Part shown: positions 16,876-25,505 of the stretch, in pieces
Position numbering within the stretch: the stretch's first letter is position 1
Layout: each line of letters begins with the position of its first letter
Assembly (NCBI GenBank): GCA_030064835.1
Contig: JASJEE010000013.1
Location: 1-33,710, forward strand
DNA length: 33,710 nt
Direction of reading: 5' to 3'
Origin: Microcoleaceae cyanobacterium MO_207.B10
Lineage (GTDB): Bacteria; Cyanobacteriota; Cyanobacteriia; Cyanobacteriales; Microcoleaceae
The notes under the pieces: generated by a model
Databases searched by the model: none
What the model saw: the letters and a program-made list of their open reading frames with translations, nothing else
Told to the model about the DNA's origin: nothing
Made by a program: the position numbers and the translations under genes

Positions 16876-17835
16876 TTAAATTAATTTGATGTCTGGATAC
16901 TCAGCTACCATATCATCAGATGTTAAAGTATCACCACTAGCTTGAGGAGTCCACAAAACTTCTACTGCTAATAACTGTTCGCTAGAAATAGAACCCATTT
17001 GACTCAAGGCTCGTCTCAAATCTTCTGTACTATTTATAGTAGGCAGTTGTACTTTTCCTTGGGTACCAACAACAATGGTAACTACAATATATGCACCAGG
17101 TCCTTCTAACTGTTGAGTTACGAGTTCGCCATTAGTTTGATTTGTTGGCAAAGAGGTTTGAACGTCTTTAGTTGTTAGTTGATTATTGTAGTTAGAAAGG
17201 GTTTCTTCTGAAAATTTACTTCTTTCAGCTAACGCCCACTGATTAAATTTTGCTTCTGCGGAGTCTAACCTTGCTTGTTCGCTTTTGGCAACACCATAAG
17301 CCCAATATTCGGGGTGGCGTAATAAAGATAATGTAGCTTCTTGGAGAACTTGGGCTCTACCTGCAGCCGAACCTGTGTCTGCATTTTCTGCTATTCTGTC
17401 TAGGTCTGTTTGTAGACTGCGGGCTTCTGCTAATAAACCTACTTGTACGCGAGCAATGGAAACTATGGGGTTATTGCTATACCCATAACTTTCTGACTCA
17501 TCTCCTTGAGTAACTTTTCGGAAAGTGTTGACTACGAAGTTAGCGATCGCAATGACAATCAAAATTGTGAATAAACTACCAAACCCACCAAACCCGAAGA
17601 ATGGTAACAAGAAGGGAAAACCAAAACCGCCACCTGGGTAGTAACCTCCTCCAGGACTGCGAGTGGGTGGTGCATAGGTACGACTGGGCGCTCTAAATGA
17701 CCCACCGCCAATACGACCTCCACTACGAGCTGCTAAAGCTCCATCTGCATGACTAAAGGCTAGGGTGAGGATGAGTCCAAGAACAAATACTGATTTGAGA
17801 ATTCGTTGGATATTTGAAACCAGTTTTTTATTCAT
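16876..17835 (-). CDS. DUF1517 family membrane protein
   Basis: This 319-residue protein has an N-terminal signal or anchor (about residues 14-36, ending GALAARSGG). A Gly-, Ser-, Pro- and Tyr-rich stretch follows (37-75) with RSGGRIGGGSF, then a hydrophobic segment of about 40 residues (about 72-105). A soluble C-terminal domain (about 125-319) contains VSIARVQVGLLAEAR, LLRHPEYWAYG and YIVVTIVVGTQGK. This arrangement is that of DUF1517, found in cyanobacteria and chloroplasts; the plant relative FLAP1 is linked to acclimation to fluctuating light (family knowledge). A thylakoid or envelope location is likely. The gene appears to be transcribed alone. Confidence 0.85.
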   Translation of the reverse strand: MNKKLVSNIQRILKSVFVLGLILTLAFSHADGALAARSGGRIGGGSFRAPSRTYAPPTRSPGGGYYPGGGFGFPFLLPFFGFGGFGSLFTILIVIAIANFVVNTFRKVTQGDESESYGYSNNPIVSIARVQVGLLAEARSLQTDLDRIAENADTGSAAGRAQVLQEATLSLLRHPEYWAYGVAKSEQARLDSAEAKFNQWALAERSKFSEETLSNYNNQLTTKDVQTSLPTNQTNGELVTQQLEGPGAYIVVTIVVGTQGKVQLPTINSTEDLRRALSQMGSISSEQLLAVEVLWTPQASGDTLTSDDMVAEYPDIKLI

Positions 17836-18154
17836 AAAATAACTATTATTATTGTTCTACTTCTTTAATTTATCGCTTTCTCTGCAAACTTAGCAGCGAA
17901 TTAGAGATGTTTGGTTATTGGGATATCCGTACTTGAGTAGCTGAGGTTGTGGCAAAGACACGAAACAATTTCCTATCTTAAATTTTGGTAGTGGTGTACA
18001 AGTTGTACAAGTAGTGATATCCTCAAAAAATTCAAGTAGTCAAGGGAATAGGATTTTTTTGAAACTAAGAATTTAAGGTACTTTTTTTCCCAGTTAAGTT
18101 TTCCTCACTTCTACTCTAAATCACTACATCTACAGGACTACCTTAAATTCAAAC
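17836..18154. other. Upstream gap of the DUF1517 gene
   Basis: These 319 bases hold the probable promoter of the DUF1517 gene and the left flank of the MITE-like element. I see a short direct repeat, GTACAAGTTGTACAAGTAG near 17996-18014, and no gene or terminator. Confidence 0.4.
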
Positions 18155-18530
18155 AGGACTTACGCATTGAGATTATTTTGGCGTTGGTAATTGGTGGGAT
18201 GATTTTCTACGATGGGTGATACCCACCAGTTAATCTAGTTAAATATTTAGAGGTATTAAAAACAGATTACTTTTAAATTTTCATCTCTTGATTTACCAAC
18301 GCCATTATTTTCAATCATATTTATAGCAGTATAGTTTTTAGTATGCTCTATAAAACCGATATAGAACGTCACTATGTGACATTTTAATTTTTACTTCCTG
18401 CTATCCTACGGAATGCTACGCAAACAACTGAGACCGTAGGTGGTTACTCATCCACAGGTATTAACTACCTAGCCGACCGCATTCCTTAAATTTATATTCT
18501 ATATCTATAAAAATTAAATGCGTAAGTCCT
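18155..18530. mobile_element. 376-bp MITE-like element, 14-bp TIRs, AAAC flanks
   Basis: AGGACTTACGCATT (18155-18168) and AATGCGTAAGTCCT (18517-18530) are perfect 14-bp terminal inverted repeats. The four bases on each outer side are AAAC (18151-18154 and 18531-18534), as expected for a target-site duplication. The interior has no ORF. It contains a second 12-bp inverted pair, TGGCGTTGGTAA (18179-18190) and TTACCAACGCCA (18293-18304), a smaller hairpin TGGTGGG/CCCACCA, and at 18409-18425 the word CGGAATGCTACGCAAAC, related to repeats at 28067, 28100 and 31638. Similar AGGACTTACRCA ends mark many cyanobacterial insertion sequences, so this is probably non-autonomous. It sits 45 bases downstream of thiS. 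Confidence 0.75.
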
Positions 18531-18575
18531 AAACTATTAACTCAACATCTACAATCGAATAGTGACAAAATTCAG

Positions 18576-18788
18576 CTAACCTCCTCCAACAATGGTGACT
18601 ATCTCTAAATTGTCCCCTTCTTGCATTTCAGTTTTGTCCCAAAATTGCCGATGCAGGATTTCGCCATTGTATTCTACAGCCACTAACCGGGGGTTTAATC
18701 CTAACTGTTCGAGAAAATTGGGTAAGACTGTATGAGGTAAACAACTACGAGTTTCTCCGTTGACTTTAAGTATAATTTGATTTGACAT
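18576..18788 (-). CDS. thiS: Sulfur carrier protein ThiS
   Basis: This 70-residue ubiquitin-like protein ends in VGGG, with the Gly-Gly tail that is adenylated and turned into a thiocarboxylate, the sulfur donor for the thiazole half of thiamine. It begins IILKVNGE and has the family's usual length and VAVEYNGEIL segment. GGGAGA, 6 bases before the ATG, lies inside the end of thiE, and the gap between the thiE stop and thiS start is three bases, so the two are co-translated. It works in the cytosol with ThiF/MoeB-type and ThiG proteins, which are not in the window. Confidence 0.95.
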   Translation of the reverse strand: MSNQIILKVNGETRSCLPHTVLPNFLEQLGLNPRLVAVEYNGEILHRQFWDKTEMQEGDNLEIVTIVGGG

Positions 18789-18791
18789 TTT

Positions 18792-19883
18792 CTATCTCCC
18801 TGATGTTTTTTCAGGTAATACATTATGGGAACGTAGGGTTTGATAACGATTTAGTTGGGAAAGAAAATATTGGGTAACTAGGGTTGGTTGCTCTGCTTGC
18901 ATAATAGCCCTAACTACAGATACACGCTCCGCACCAGAAGATAGAACTTCATCACAGTTCTGCATATCAATTCCGCCAATGGCAAACCAAGGAATGGGGC
19001 AGTTTTGAGCTGCATAACGAATATATTCTAGACCTGCTGGAGCTTTACCTAATTTAGTGGGCGTTTCATAGACTGGTCCCACTCCAATATAATCTGCTCC
19101 TTCTTCAATTGCTCGTCCCATTTCTTCTTGGTTTGTGGTAGAGCGACCAATTAATTTTTGCGGACCAAGTAGTTCTTTGGCAAGGTTAACGGGTATGTCT
19201 TCTTGGCCAAGATGGACTCCATCTGCATCGACGGCGATCGCTAGATCTACTCGGTCATTTACTATAAATAGAGCGCCGTAGCGATGGCAAATTTGAGAAA
19301 GTTTTTGGGCTTCTGTCAACTTTGTGATGTCGTCTGCTGTTTTGTCTCGGTATTGGACTAATGTTAGTCCTCCTTGAAGGGCAGCTTCTACTATTTCGGT
19401 TAATTTATCGGTAGGTGAGGTAATTAGGTAGAGCTGGGAGTTTTGTAATTGTTGATTTCTTTGGTATGCTAGTAGTCCACTTTCTATGGTGTAGACTCGA
19501 TAACGTATTTGTTTAGAGGCTGAACCCATCTGTGGGTTGTAAATTTTTCCGTATTCTTCGAGAACTCGTAATGCTTCTTCTAGGCGACAAAAGTTGACTT
19601 GTAGAAGTTGTTGAACGTCTGCTCGGTATTCTTCTTGGGGATGGGTTAATTCTGTACCTGGGTCTCCTGGAGTGTTTCGGGACATTCTTAATTCTGTAGC
19701 ATGCCAACTAGCTATTTCTTGACGTAGTTGTTTACATTCATTGGCCAGTTGTATACTGTTGAGACCAAAGCGACACCATTCTTCTATAATTCTCAAGCCT
19801 TCTCGCGCCCGGTCTAAGTTGGCATCTAGAATTCGGCGAACGGCAGGCTGCACTTTTTTATCCCAATTATATTTATCGCCCAT
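18792..19883 (-). CDS. thiE: Thiamine-phosphate synthase with cyanobacterial N-terminal domain
   Basis: This is a 363-residue protein. The C-terminal part (about 148-345) is ThiE, which joins the pyrimidine and thiazole phosphates into thiamine phosphate: LVQYRDK, FIVNDRVDLA, DGVHLGQED, GVGPVYETPTK and FAIGGID are all present, covering pyrophosphate and Mg binding. The first 145 residues are an extra helical domain (RRILDANLDRAREGLRIIEE, then CRLEEALRVLEEYGK) typical of cyanobacterial ThiE and absent from the roughly 210-residue E. coli enzyme; its role is unclear. The gene is followed by thiS with a three-base gap. No TPP riboswitch was recognised in the 100 bases before the start. Confidence 0.95.
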   Translation of the reverse strand: MGDKYNWDKKVQPAVRRILDANLDRAREGLRIIEEWCRFGLNSIQLANECKQLRQEIASWHATELRMSRNTPGDPGTELTHPQEEYRADVQQLLQVNFCRLEEALRVLEEYGKIYNPQMGSASKQIRYRVYTIESGLLAYQRNQQLQNSQLYLITSPTDKLTEIVEAALQGGLTLVQYRDKTADDITKLTEAQKLSQICHRYGALFIVNDRVDLAIAVDADGVHLGQEDIPVNLAKELLGPQKLIGRSTTNQEEMGRAIEEGADYIGVGPVYETPTKLGKAPAGLEYIRYAAQNCPIPWFAIGGIDMQNCDEVLSSGAERVSVVRAIMQAEQPTLVTQYFLSQLNRYQTLRSHNVLPEKTSGR

Positions 19884-20619
19884 AATAGCTATCCAATAGA
19901 TTTTAATCCTAACTTTGTCAACATAACTATAACTTTGCTCCCTTAATTATTTTGGGAACAGACTATGACAATTTTTGCCATTAATTAATATAGATCGTTC
20001 TATAGTATAATATTGGCTGCAATAATCTTGAAGTTGGTTGTTGTCAAGGTAATTTTGAAGGGATTTGAGCTATGGGCATAATGGCTGAAGGACAAAGATA
20101 AATTTTTTTTAGGCCATTTATAGTGGGCTTTGATGAATTAGTTTTTTGGCTTTTTTGTGCGATCGCTAGGGTGGTAATCAAATTTTTAGGATGTATGTTC
20201 AACAATTAATTATTAATTATTAATTATTAATTATTAACAAATACCTCTCTTTACAAGGGATAGGATTGATGCTTAAGGAAAATTTTTCTTATTTCCTTTA
20301 TCTCAGGGGAGGCTTTAGACCTGAATTTTTCGGTAAATTATGATTTTGGGTCAGATTTTTTGGTTGATAATTGCTCATCACAACAAAATTTTAGGGTGGG
20401 TACTTACGGCTTAAATTTAGACTATGAAAGAGATTTACCAATCCGTTGTAACGCACGATTTTAGATGTGTCAATCCACTAAAATAGCTTAAAGTTTTGTT
20501 TGGTTTGTTAGACCTGAATTTTTCGGTAAATTATGATTTTGGGTCAGATTTTTTGGTTGATAATTGCTCATCACAGTAGATAAGAATAGTTATATTTTTT
20601 TGTATAAATTAAGGATATT
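19884..20619. other. 736-bp divergent gap with layered repeats
   Basis: This lies between thiE (minus) and the ankyrin gene (plus). It contains a HIP1 octamer near 20159, an AATTATT heptamer tract (20204-20237), a copy of the 120-bp dispersed repeat (20204-20345), a 68-bp perfect direct repeat (20315-20382 and 20508-20575), and between the two copies a 125-bp insert that includes the dispersed repeat shared with 2121-2180. No gene is seen. Promoters for both flanking genes should be here. Confidence 0.65.
20315..20575. repeat. 68-bp perfect direct repeat flanking a 125-bp insert
   Basis: Bases 20315-20382 and 20508-20575 are identical over 68 positions, from TTAGACCTGAATTTTTCGG to TAATTGCTCATCACA. 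The first copy continues the 120-bp dispersed repeat that starts at 20204, so the second is a duplicate of its tail. The 125 bases between hold, at 20422-20495, an inverted relative of the 2121-2180 repeat. Confidence 0.85.
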
Positions 20620-22071
20620 ATGCAAAAATCAAATCAAATGCCAAAGTCAATCCACAAAAAAAGTACAAAATTAAGTACAAAATTATTTTTATCTAAACGA
20701 GTAAATTTATTGTTTAGTGCCAGTATTGGTGTATTTATATTTGGCATTACTGTCAATTATTTTAATGATAATTTGATAATTAATAAGGGAAGCAGAGCAA
20801 TATCTAGAATTAGAGATTTGTTAGTTGTATCAACACAAGGTATTAATGCTGGGGATGAAAATGGAAATACACAACTACATAATGCAACTCTGGATAATCA
20901 ATCTGAAATAGTTGATTTACTAATTACTAATGGTGCTGATGTTAATGTTAAAAATAATTCTGGTAATACGCCGTTACATTATGCAGGTAAAAGTCAAAAA
21001 ATTACTGAGTTCCTGATTAACAATGGAGCAAATGTTAATGCTAAAAATAACCAGGGAATTACTCCTTTACATTATGTGCGAGAAGTAGAAGTAGCTAAAG
21101 TTTTGATTGCTAATGGAGGGGAGATAAATATTCAAAATCAAGCTAACCAAACTCCTCTACATTATTTGGTTGCTAATAATAGTTACTCTGCAGCAAAATT
21201 ACTCATTTCTCAAGGAGCAAATATTAATGCTAAAGATAGTAAGAATCAAACTCCATTAGATTATGTGCAAACTGCAGAAATGGCAAAAATAATTATTGCT
21301 AATGGGGGAAAGTTTGGCGATAAAAAAGTTATTTCAAATGATGGTAAATATACTTTGCTACATGAAGCAGTAGCACTTGGGAAGAAGAGTTTAATAGAGC
21401 TACTACTTGCTAATGGAGCAAATGTTAATATTCAAGATGAAGATGGTAGTGTGCCTCTACATTATGCTCAGGATAATCCGAAAGTGGCTGAAATTTTAAT
21501 TGCTAATGGTGCTAATGTTAATGCTCAAGATTGGGAAGGCAAAACTTTATTACATAAAACTAATAATCAGGAAGTTGCTAAATTATTAATTGCTAATGGT
21601 GCGGATATTAATGTTCAAGATAAATGGGGATTTACTCCTATTTTTACAAGTTCTGAGTCAGTGGCAAAACTACTATTTATTGAGGGTGCTAATCTGAAAG
21701 TGAGAATAGTTAATGCTGAAGATTCTGATGGTGCTACTCCATTACATTACGCTAAGTTAACTAAATTAGTTGAAGTTTTGATTGCTGATGGAGCTGATGT
21801 TAATGCTAGAGATAATTATGGTGATACACCTCTACATTATGCTAAAAATAATACTGTAGTTGAAATTTTGATTGCGAATGGGGCAGATGTTAATGTTAAA
21901 AATAATCAAGGTAATACACCTCTGCATCAGGTTGATAATCAAAAGGTAGCTTTATTATTGGTTACTCACGGGGCAAATATTAATGCTAAAAATAACTATG
22001 GTGAAACACCTCTAAATACTATAGAAAATCAGGAGGTAATAGAGTTTATTCAGGGTCAATTCAACAATTAA
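20620..22071 (+). CDS. Ankyrin-repeat protein with N-terminal membrane anchor
   Basis: The product is 483 residues. A basic N-terminus is followed by one hydrophobic segment (about 28-47), a signal anchor or uncleaved signal. From residue 82 on, about a dozen ankyrin repeats follow, each with TPLHY and (L/F)LI-NGA-(D/N)-(V/I)N motifs. Many repeats are 29-31 residues, shorter than the canonical 33, because the loop between the two helices is trimmed. The repeats should form a curved protein-binding surface, most likely outside the cytoplasm. Closely similar DNA words (for example ATTGCTAATGG, GTTAATGCT) show expansion by duplication. AAGGA lies about 9 bases before the ATG. The partner is unknown. 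Confidence 0.92.
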   Translation: MQKSNQMPKSIHKKSTKLSTKLFLSKRVNLLFSASIGVFIFGITVNYFNDNLIINKGSRAISRIRDLLVVSTQGINAGDENGNTQLHNATLDNQSEIVDLLITNGADVNVKNNSGNTPLHYAGKSQKITEFLINNGANVNAKNNQGITPLHYVREVEVAKVLIANGGEINIQNQANQTPLHYLVANNSYSAAKLLISQGANINAKDSKNQTPLDYVQTAEMAKIIIANGGKFGDKKVISNDGKYTLLHEAVALGKKSLIELLLANGANVNIQDEDGSVPLHYAQDNPKVAEILIANGANVNAQDWEGKTLLHKTNNQEVAKLLIANGADINVQDKWGFTPIFTSSESVAKLLFIEGANLKVRIVNAEDSDGATPLHYAKLTKLVEVLIADGADVNARDNYGDTPLHYAKNNTVVEILIANGADVNVKNNQGNTPLHQVDNQKVALLLVTHGANINAKNNYGETPLNTIENQEVIEFIQGQFNN

Positions 22072-22302
22072 TATAGCAATCCTATTTGATTTTTGTATAA
22101 AAATCTTACCGTTTTTACAGCGGTTTTCCTGCACGGTAGACCAGATTAGGGATGTTGCATGGAAGGTCCCTACTGGGTTTTGTTTATGGCTCCGGTGGTT
22201 CATCAAGAGCGAAAAGTGTTGTAGGGAACATGGAACAGGTGGGAGTTTCAGTTTTTTTTATCTACTTTTTGATTACCCGCAACCTATGGGCGGATTTCTA
22301 TA
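22072..22302. mobile_element. MITE-like element with TATAGCAATCC ends, copy 1
   Basis: The left end TATAGCAATCC (22072-22082) and right end GGATTTCTATA (22292-22302) are inverted repeats with one mismatch. The left 60 bases and right 70 bases match those of the copy at 28178-28302; this copy carries about 100 extra bases in the middle. It begins on the base after the ankyrin stop codon. No ORF is present. Confidence 0.65.
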
Positions 22303-22437
22303 GTTAATAATTAATAATTAATAATTAATTATTAATTATTATCTTTCTTTATAAAAAAAGAGCATTCACTAAAAGGAAAGTTTTTTATTTTCCCTGAAAA
22401 GGGGTAGTTTGAGACCAGAAATTTTCGGTAAATTTGC
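22302..22437 (+). repeat. Dispersed 120-bp repeat family, copy 3
   Basis: An AATTA-type tract is followed by CACTAAAAGGAAAGTTTTTT, CCCTGAAAAGGGG, GAGACCAGAAATTTTCGG and TAAATTTG, in the same order as at 20204-20345 and, on the other strand, 6008-6136. It directly follows the MITE-like element. The rest of the gap up to 22645 shows nothing recognisable except the ribosome site of the next gene. Confidence 0.7.
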
Positions 22438-22645
22438 CATAGATAATAATTTGGGGTTATTGCAAAGTTCCTTTTATAGCTGAAAAAATCTGTTTTGCTT
22501 GATGTAGTAATACTTTTCCCTAATCCTCTATCTATATCCCCTCTTTACAAAAGTTAAAATATCTGTTCAAAAGACCTCATAATGAGAGATACTTGACAAA
22601 ACTATAATCATTACTTGTATATTACAATTTCCGAGGTGGAAAGCC

Positions 22646-24487
22646 GTGATTCCAATAGCTGTCATTTCTTCAGATGGGAATAATCATACATATTTACAAG
22701 GTCAAATCAACTGTTTATCGCCTGTTTTAGCTATAGCATTAGTGGGGCTATTCACTTCTACAAGTTTGGCAGTGCCATTAACACAAAATAAGGCCCAATC
22801 TCCTGAGACTCACGCTCGTTCTCAGATGAATGTTATTTATGTTAGTTCATCGATTGGTAATGACTCAGGAGATGGTAGTAAAACAGTTCCTTTGAAAACT
22901 ATTAGTTCTGCTCTGAAAAGAGCTGAACCTCATACAGTAATTTTACTTGCTCCTGGCAATTATACTAGACAAACAGGTGAAGTTTTTCCGTTGATTTTGC
23001 CGCCAAAAATTACTATTAAAGGTAATTATATTAATCGTGGGCAAAATGTTTGGATTGAAGGTGGAGGTGATTTTGACAGCCCTACTTTGAATCGTAAAAA
23101 TGTGACAATTGTAGCTAGTAATGGCTCGAATTTAAGCGGTATAACGGTAACAAATCCTAATTTTCAAGGTTATGGTTTATGGATAGAATCTAATGGTTGT
23201 GTTATTAGTAAAAATACTTTTGTGGGAAATACTTTGAATGGTATTTCTGTGGTGGGTAGTAATTTGGCAATTATTCAGGAAAATGATTTTTCTGAAAATG
23301 GCGTAAGTGGGGTGACTATTTATGATAATTCTCAACCAGAAATTAGAGATAATTTATTTCAAAATAATGGAGTGGGAGTTAAAATATCTGATGATGCTGC
23401 CCCAAAAGTAGTAGGAAATCGTTTGGTTCAAAATAATAATGGAATTGTGATTCAAGGAAATTCACGACCTATTTTACGGGGTAATTATATTGAGGGTAAT
23501 AGACAGGATGGAGTTGTAGCGATCGCTCAATCACTGCCAGATTTAGGAAACTCTCAAGCACCAGGTCGTAATACTATTCGTAATAATGGTCGGTATGATA
23601 TTTATAATAATGTTGTCGGTAAAATTATTCCTGCTTATGGAAATGTTTTAGGAGGCGATCGTAATTATGGTAGTATTGACATCGCTGGAAAGATTCCACC
23701 CCCATCACCTATTCCTCCTATTGCTGTTCAAAATGATTCTAATTCTGTTGTAAATTCAACAAAAAGGAATTCAGAAAAAGAGCAAGATGGAGTAGAAATT
23801 GTCTCTACTGAATCAAACTTTTCTAACTCTGAAGAAAAAGCCAAAAGCCGAGATATATCTATATCTATATCTAATAATATTCGTTCCCAAACTATCTCAG
23901 AAAATTCAGCTACGGAGATGGTAATTATTCCGGTGCCTCCTCCAGATACCCAAATAAAATCTAGAGGTAATTTACAAAGTTTATTGCAAAATAATTCCAA
24001 CTACCAAAATACAGGAGCAATTGAAGTTCCTGTATCATCTCCTGAGTCGCGGGGTGGTATTTGGGAACGTTTGCGTAATTTACCGCCAAGAAATTCTATC
24101 CCTAGTTTTGAGGAGACAACTCCACTTAATTCTGCTGCAATATTACCGGTACCTACAGCTAATATTCCTCTTGGAAGTGGTGGTTATATACCTCCTGGTA
24201 TTAGCAGAAATCGAAATTCTGCACCTACTATGTCTAGACTTTCTTTAGGGTCTAATTCTCAAGATAGAGCTGTTGCTTTAGGATTACGTTTTCGGGTAGT
24301 TGTTAATTTAATTGGTTTTAATCAAAGGTTGAAGTTACGAAGGTTGGTGCCTGATTCTTTTCTGACTAATATTAATGGTAAGTCTTTAATGCAAGCTGGT
24401 GCTTTTCGCAGTCGTTTGGAGGCAGATATACTCTTAAGAAAACTCAGAAATAATGGTTTGAATGCTGAGATTTTACCTGTGAAGTAA
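22646..24487 (+). CDS. Exported DUF1565-like beta-helix protein with SPOR-like C-terminus
   Basis: This is a 613-residue protein with a GTG start. GAGGTGG lies 8-14 bases upstream, and only this start includes the signal-like segment LSPVLAIALVGLFTSTSLA (24-42). Residues about 62-340 form a DUF1565/NosD-type right-handed parallel beta helix (IYVSSSIGNDSGDGS, then VILLAPGNY, then many turns with N-G-(I/V) and N..N ladders). A Pro-, Ser- and Asn-rich low-complexity linker follows (about 345-540), with a SISISIS run written by a 6-bp microsatellite near 23853. The last 70 residues, with LMQAGAFRSRLEADILLRK, resemble a SPOR domain, which binds bare glycan strands of peptidoglycan. It is likely a cell-wall-associated beta-helix protein; the ligand is unknown. 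It has no lyase catalytic set that I can identify. Confidence 0.87.
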   Translation: MIPIAVISSDGNNHTYLQGQINCLSPVLAIALVGLFTSTSLAVPLTQNKAQSPETHARSQMNVIYVSSSIGNDSGDGSKTVPLKTISSALKRAEPHTVILLAPGNYTRQTGEVFPLILPPKITIKGNYINRGQNVWIEGGGDFDSPTLNRKNVTIVASNGSNLSGITVTNPNFQGYGLWIESNGCVISKNTFVGNTLNGISVVGSNLAIIQENDFSENGVSGVTIYDNSQPEIRDNLFQNNGVGVKISDDAAPKVVGNRLVQNNNGIVIQGNSRPILRGNYIEGNRQDGVVAIAQSLPDLGNSQAPGRNTIRNNGRYDIYNNVVGKIIPAYGNVLGGDRNYGSIDIAGKIPPPSPIPPIAVQNDSNSVVNSTKRNSEKEQDGVEIVSTESNFSNSEEKAKSRDISISISNNIRSQTISENSATEMVIIPVPPPDTQIKSRGNLQSLLQNNSNYQNTGAIEVPVSSPESRGGIWERLRNLPPRNSIPSFEETTPLNSAAILPVPTANIPLGSGGYIPPGISRNRNSAPTMSRLSLGSNSQDRAVALGLRFRVVVNLIGFNQRLKLRRLVPDSFLTNINGKSLMQAGAFRSRLEADILLRKLRNNGLNAEILPVK

Positions 24488-24594
24488 TTTAGTTTTTTTA
24501 ATTGGTTTTCTGATTGGTATTAGCGGATAAGGGCGAAAGTTTTGAGCGACAATTTTTTGTACTATTTGCTCTGTAATAGTTCATAAAAATATAG

Positions 24595-25257
24595 TCAAAT
24601 ATGACATATTTTTATTTTGCCAGTTTTACCTTGACTGGGTGTTAGCGTTTGTGTAGGATTCCGTAAGGAAAGCTCCTCCGAAGGAGGCACTACAATACCC
24701 TCTATCCTATGGTCAAAGACATTTGGGATTGCTTTTCTCATAATATTCAAAGAACCATTAACATCAGTATTAATCAATCTACCAAAACCTGTGCGATACA
24801 AACCCCTTTTCACCCTTTTTCCACTAAAAGTTGACTGATTTTTCTCACCGTTTAAGTACACAGGAATTGCATCATTATCCATAAAACTTGCAATTGAAGT
24901 ATAAGATTCTTCGGTTAAAATTACCTTAATTCCTACCATTTTGGCTTTATAAGATAACATTTCTATTAACTTAGTATGGGGAATTTGAACAAAATTTTGA
25001 TTGTTCTTTTTTCCTAAATTAATCTCCTGTTTCCACTCCTGATTTGGGCCAATTATCAGAATTCCTATTTTCTGAGTGATGAGGCTATTAATAATCAAAC
25101 GAGATGTTTTATGCAGATAATCATTGATTTTAAATTCTCTTTTATTCGCTAGTTTTCTTAGTCTCTGACTTGATTGATTTTCTCTTAGCAGACCTTGAAG
25201 ACTGCTTCTAACCTTCTTATAGTATTGATTGATAGATTTTAACGGTCTGCTTCCCTT
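24595..25257 (-). pseudogene. tnpB: 5'-truncated tnpB (IS200/IS605-family RuvC-like nuclease gene)
   Basis: The frame is open from an in-frame TAG at 25258-25260 to the stop at 24595, 220 sense codons with no ATG at the start. It begins in the middle of TnpB (RPLKSINQYYKK, then INDYLHKTSR). It keeps RuvC-like parts, KVILTEESYTSIASF and GRLINTDVNGSLNIMRKAIPN, of the zinc-finger-less type. The N-terminal half, including the first catalytic Asp region, is missing. A TTG at 25096-25098 could be read as a start but lies inside conserved sequence. The C-terminal codons contain a hairpin CCTCC-TTC-GGAGG at about 24676-24688. No tnpA and no left end are visible. It is surely inactive as a nuclease. 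Confidence 0.85.
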
Positions 25258-25505
25258 CTATCTATACTTCTTTTTATATAGAATCCGGTTCAACGAGTGT
25301 ATGTTCATAATTTGATAATTACTTCAAGGCTTCAATATCCTCACCCCCCCCATCTCTCCCAACTATATAATAAGTATTCAAGCGGATTTGATATTATGTT
25401 TCCTTTACAAAAAGTCTCTAAAACAAATTACCTCAAGTTTTTGAGAATTGCTACATCAAAAACTGTGAGGTATAGCTATCAACTAATTTTCAACTAACAT
25501 TTATT
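25258..25505. other. Gap between tnpB relic and feoB
   Basis: About 250 bases with a C-rich patch (CCTCACCCCCCCCATCTC near 25338) and no convincing gene. The 66-codon frame on the plus strand has no ribosome site and no recognisable motif. Confidence 0.4.

Noticed and set aside
19884-19990. TPP riboswitch upstream of thiE
   Set aside because: I looked for the conserved CTGAGA and ACCTGATCTGG-type segments and did not find them.
3361-22340. AATTATT tracts as a CRISPR array
   Set aside because: The units are 7 bases with no spacers, so they are simple tandem repeats.
25297-25497. 66-codon plus-strand frame before the feoB 3' end
   Set aside because: It has no ribosome site, motif or biased composition, and lies in a spacer next to the tnpB relic.
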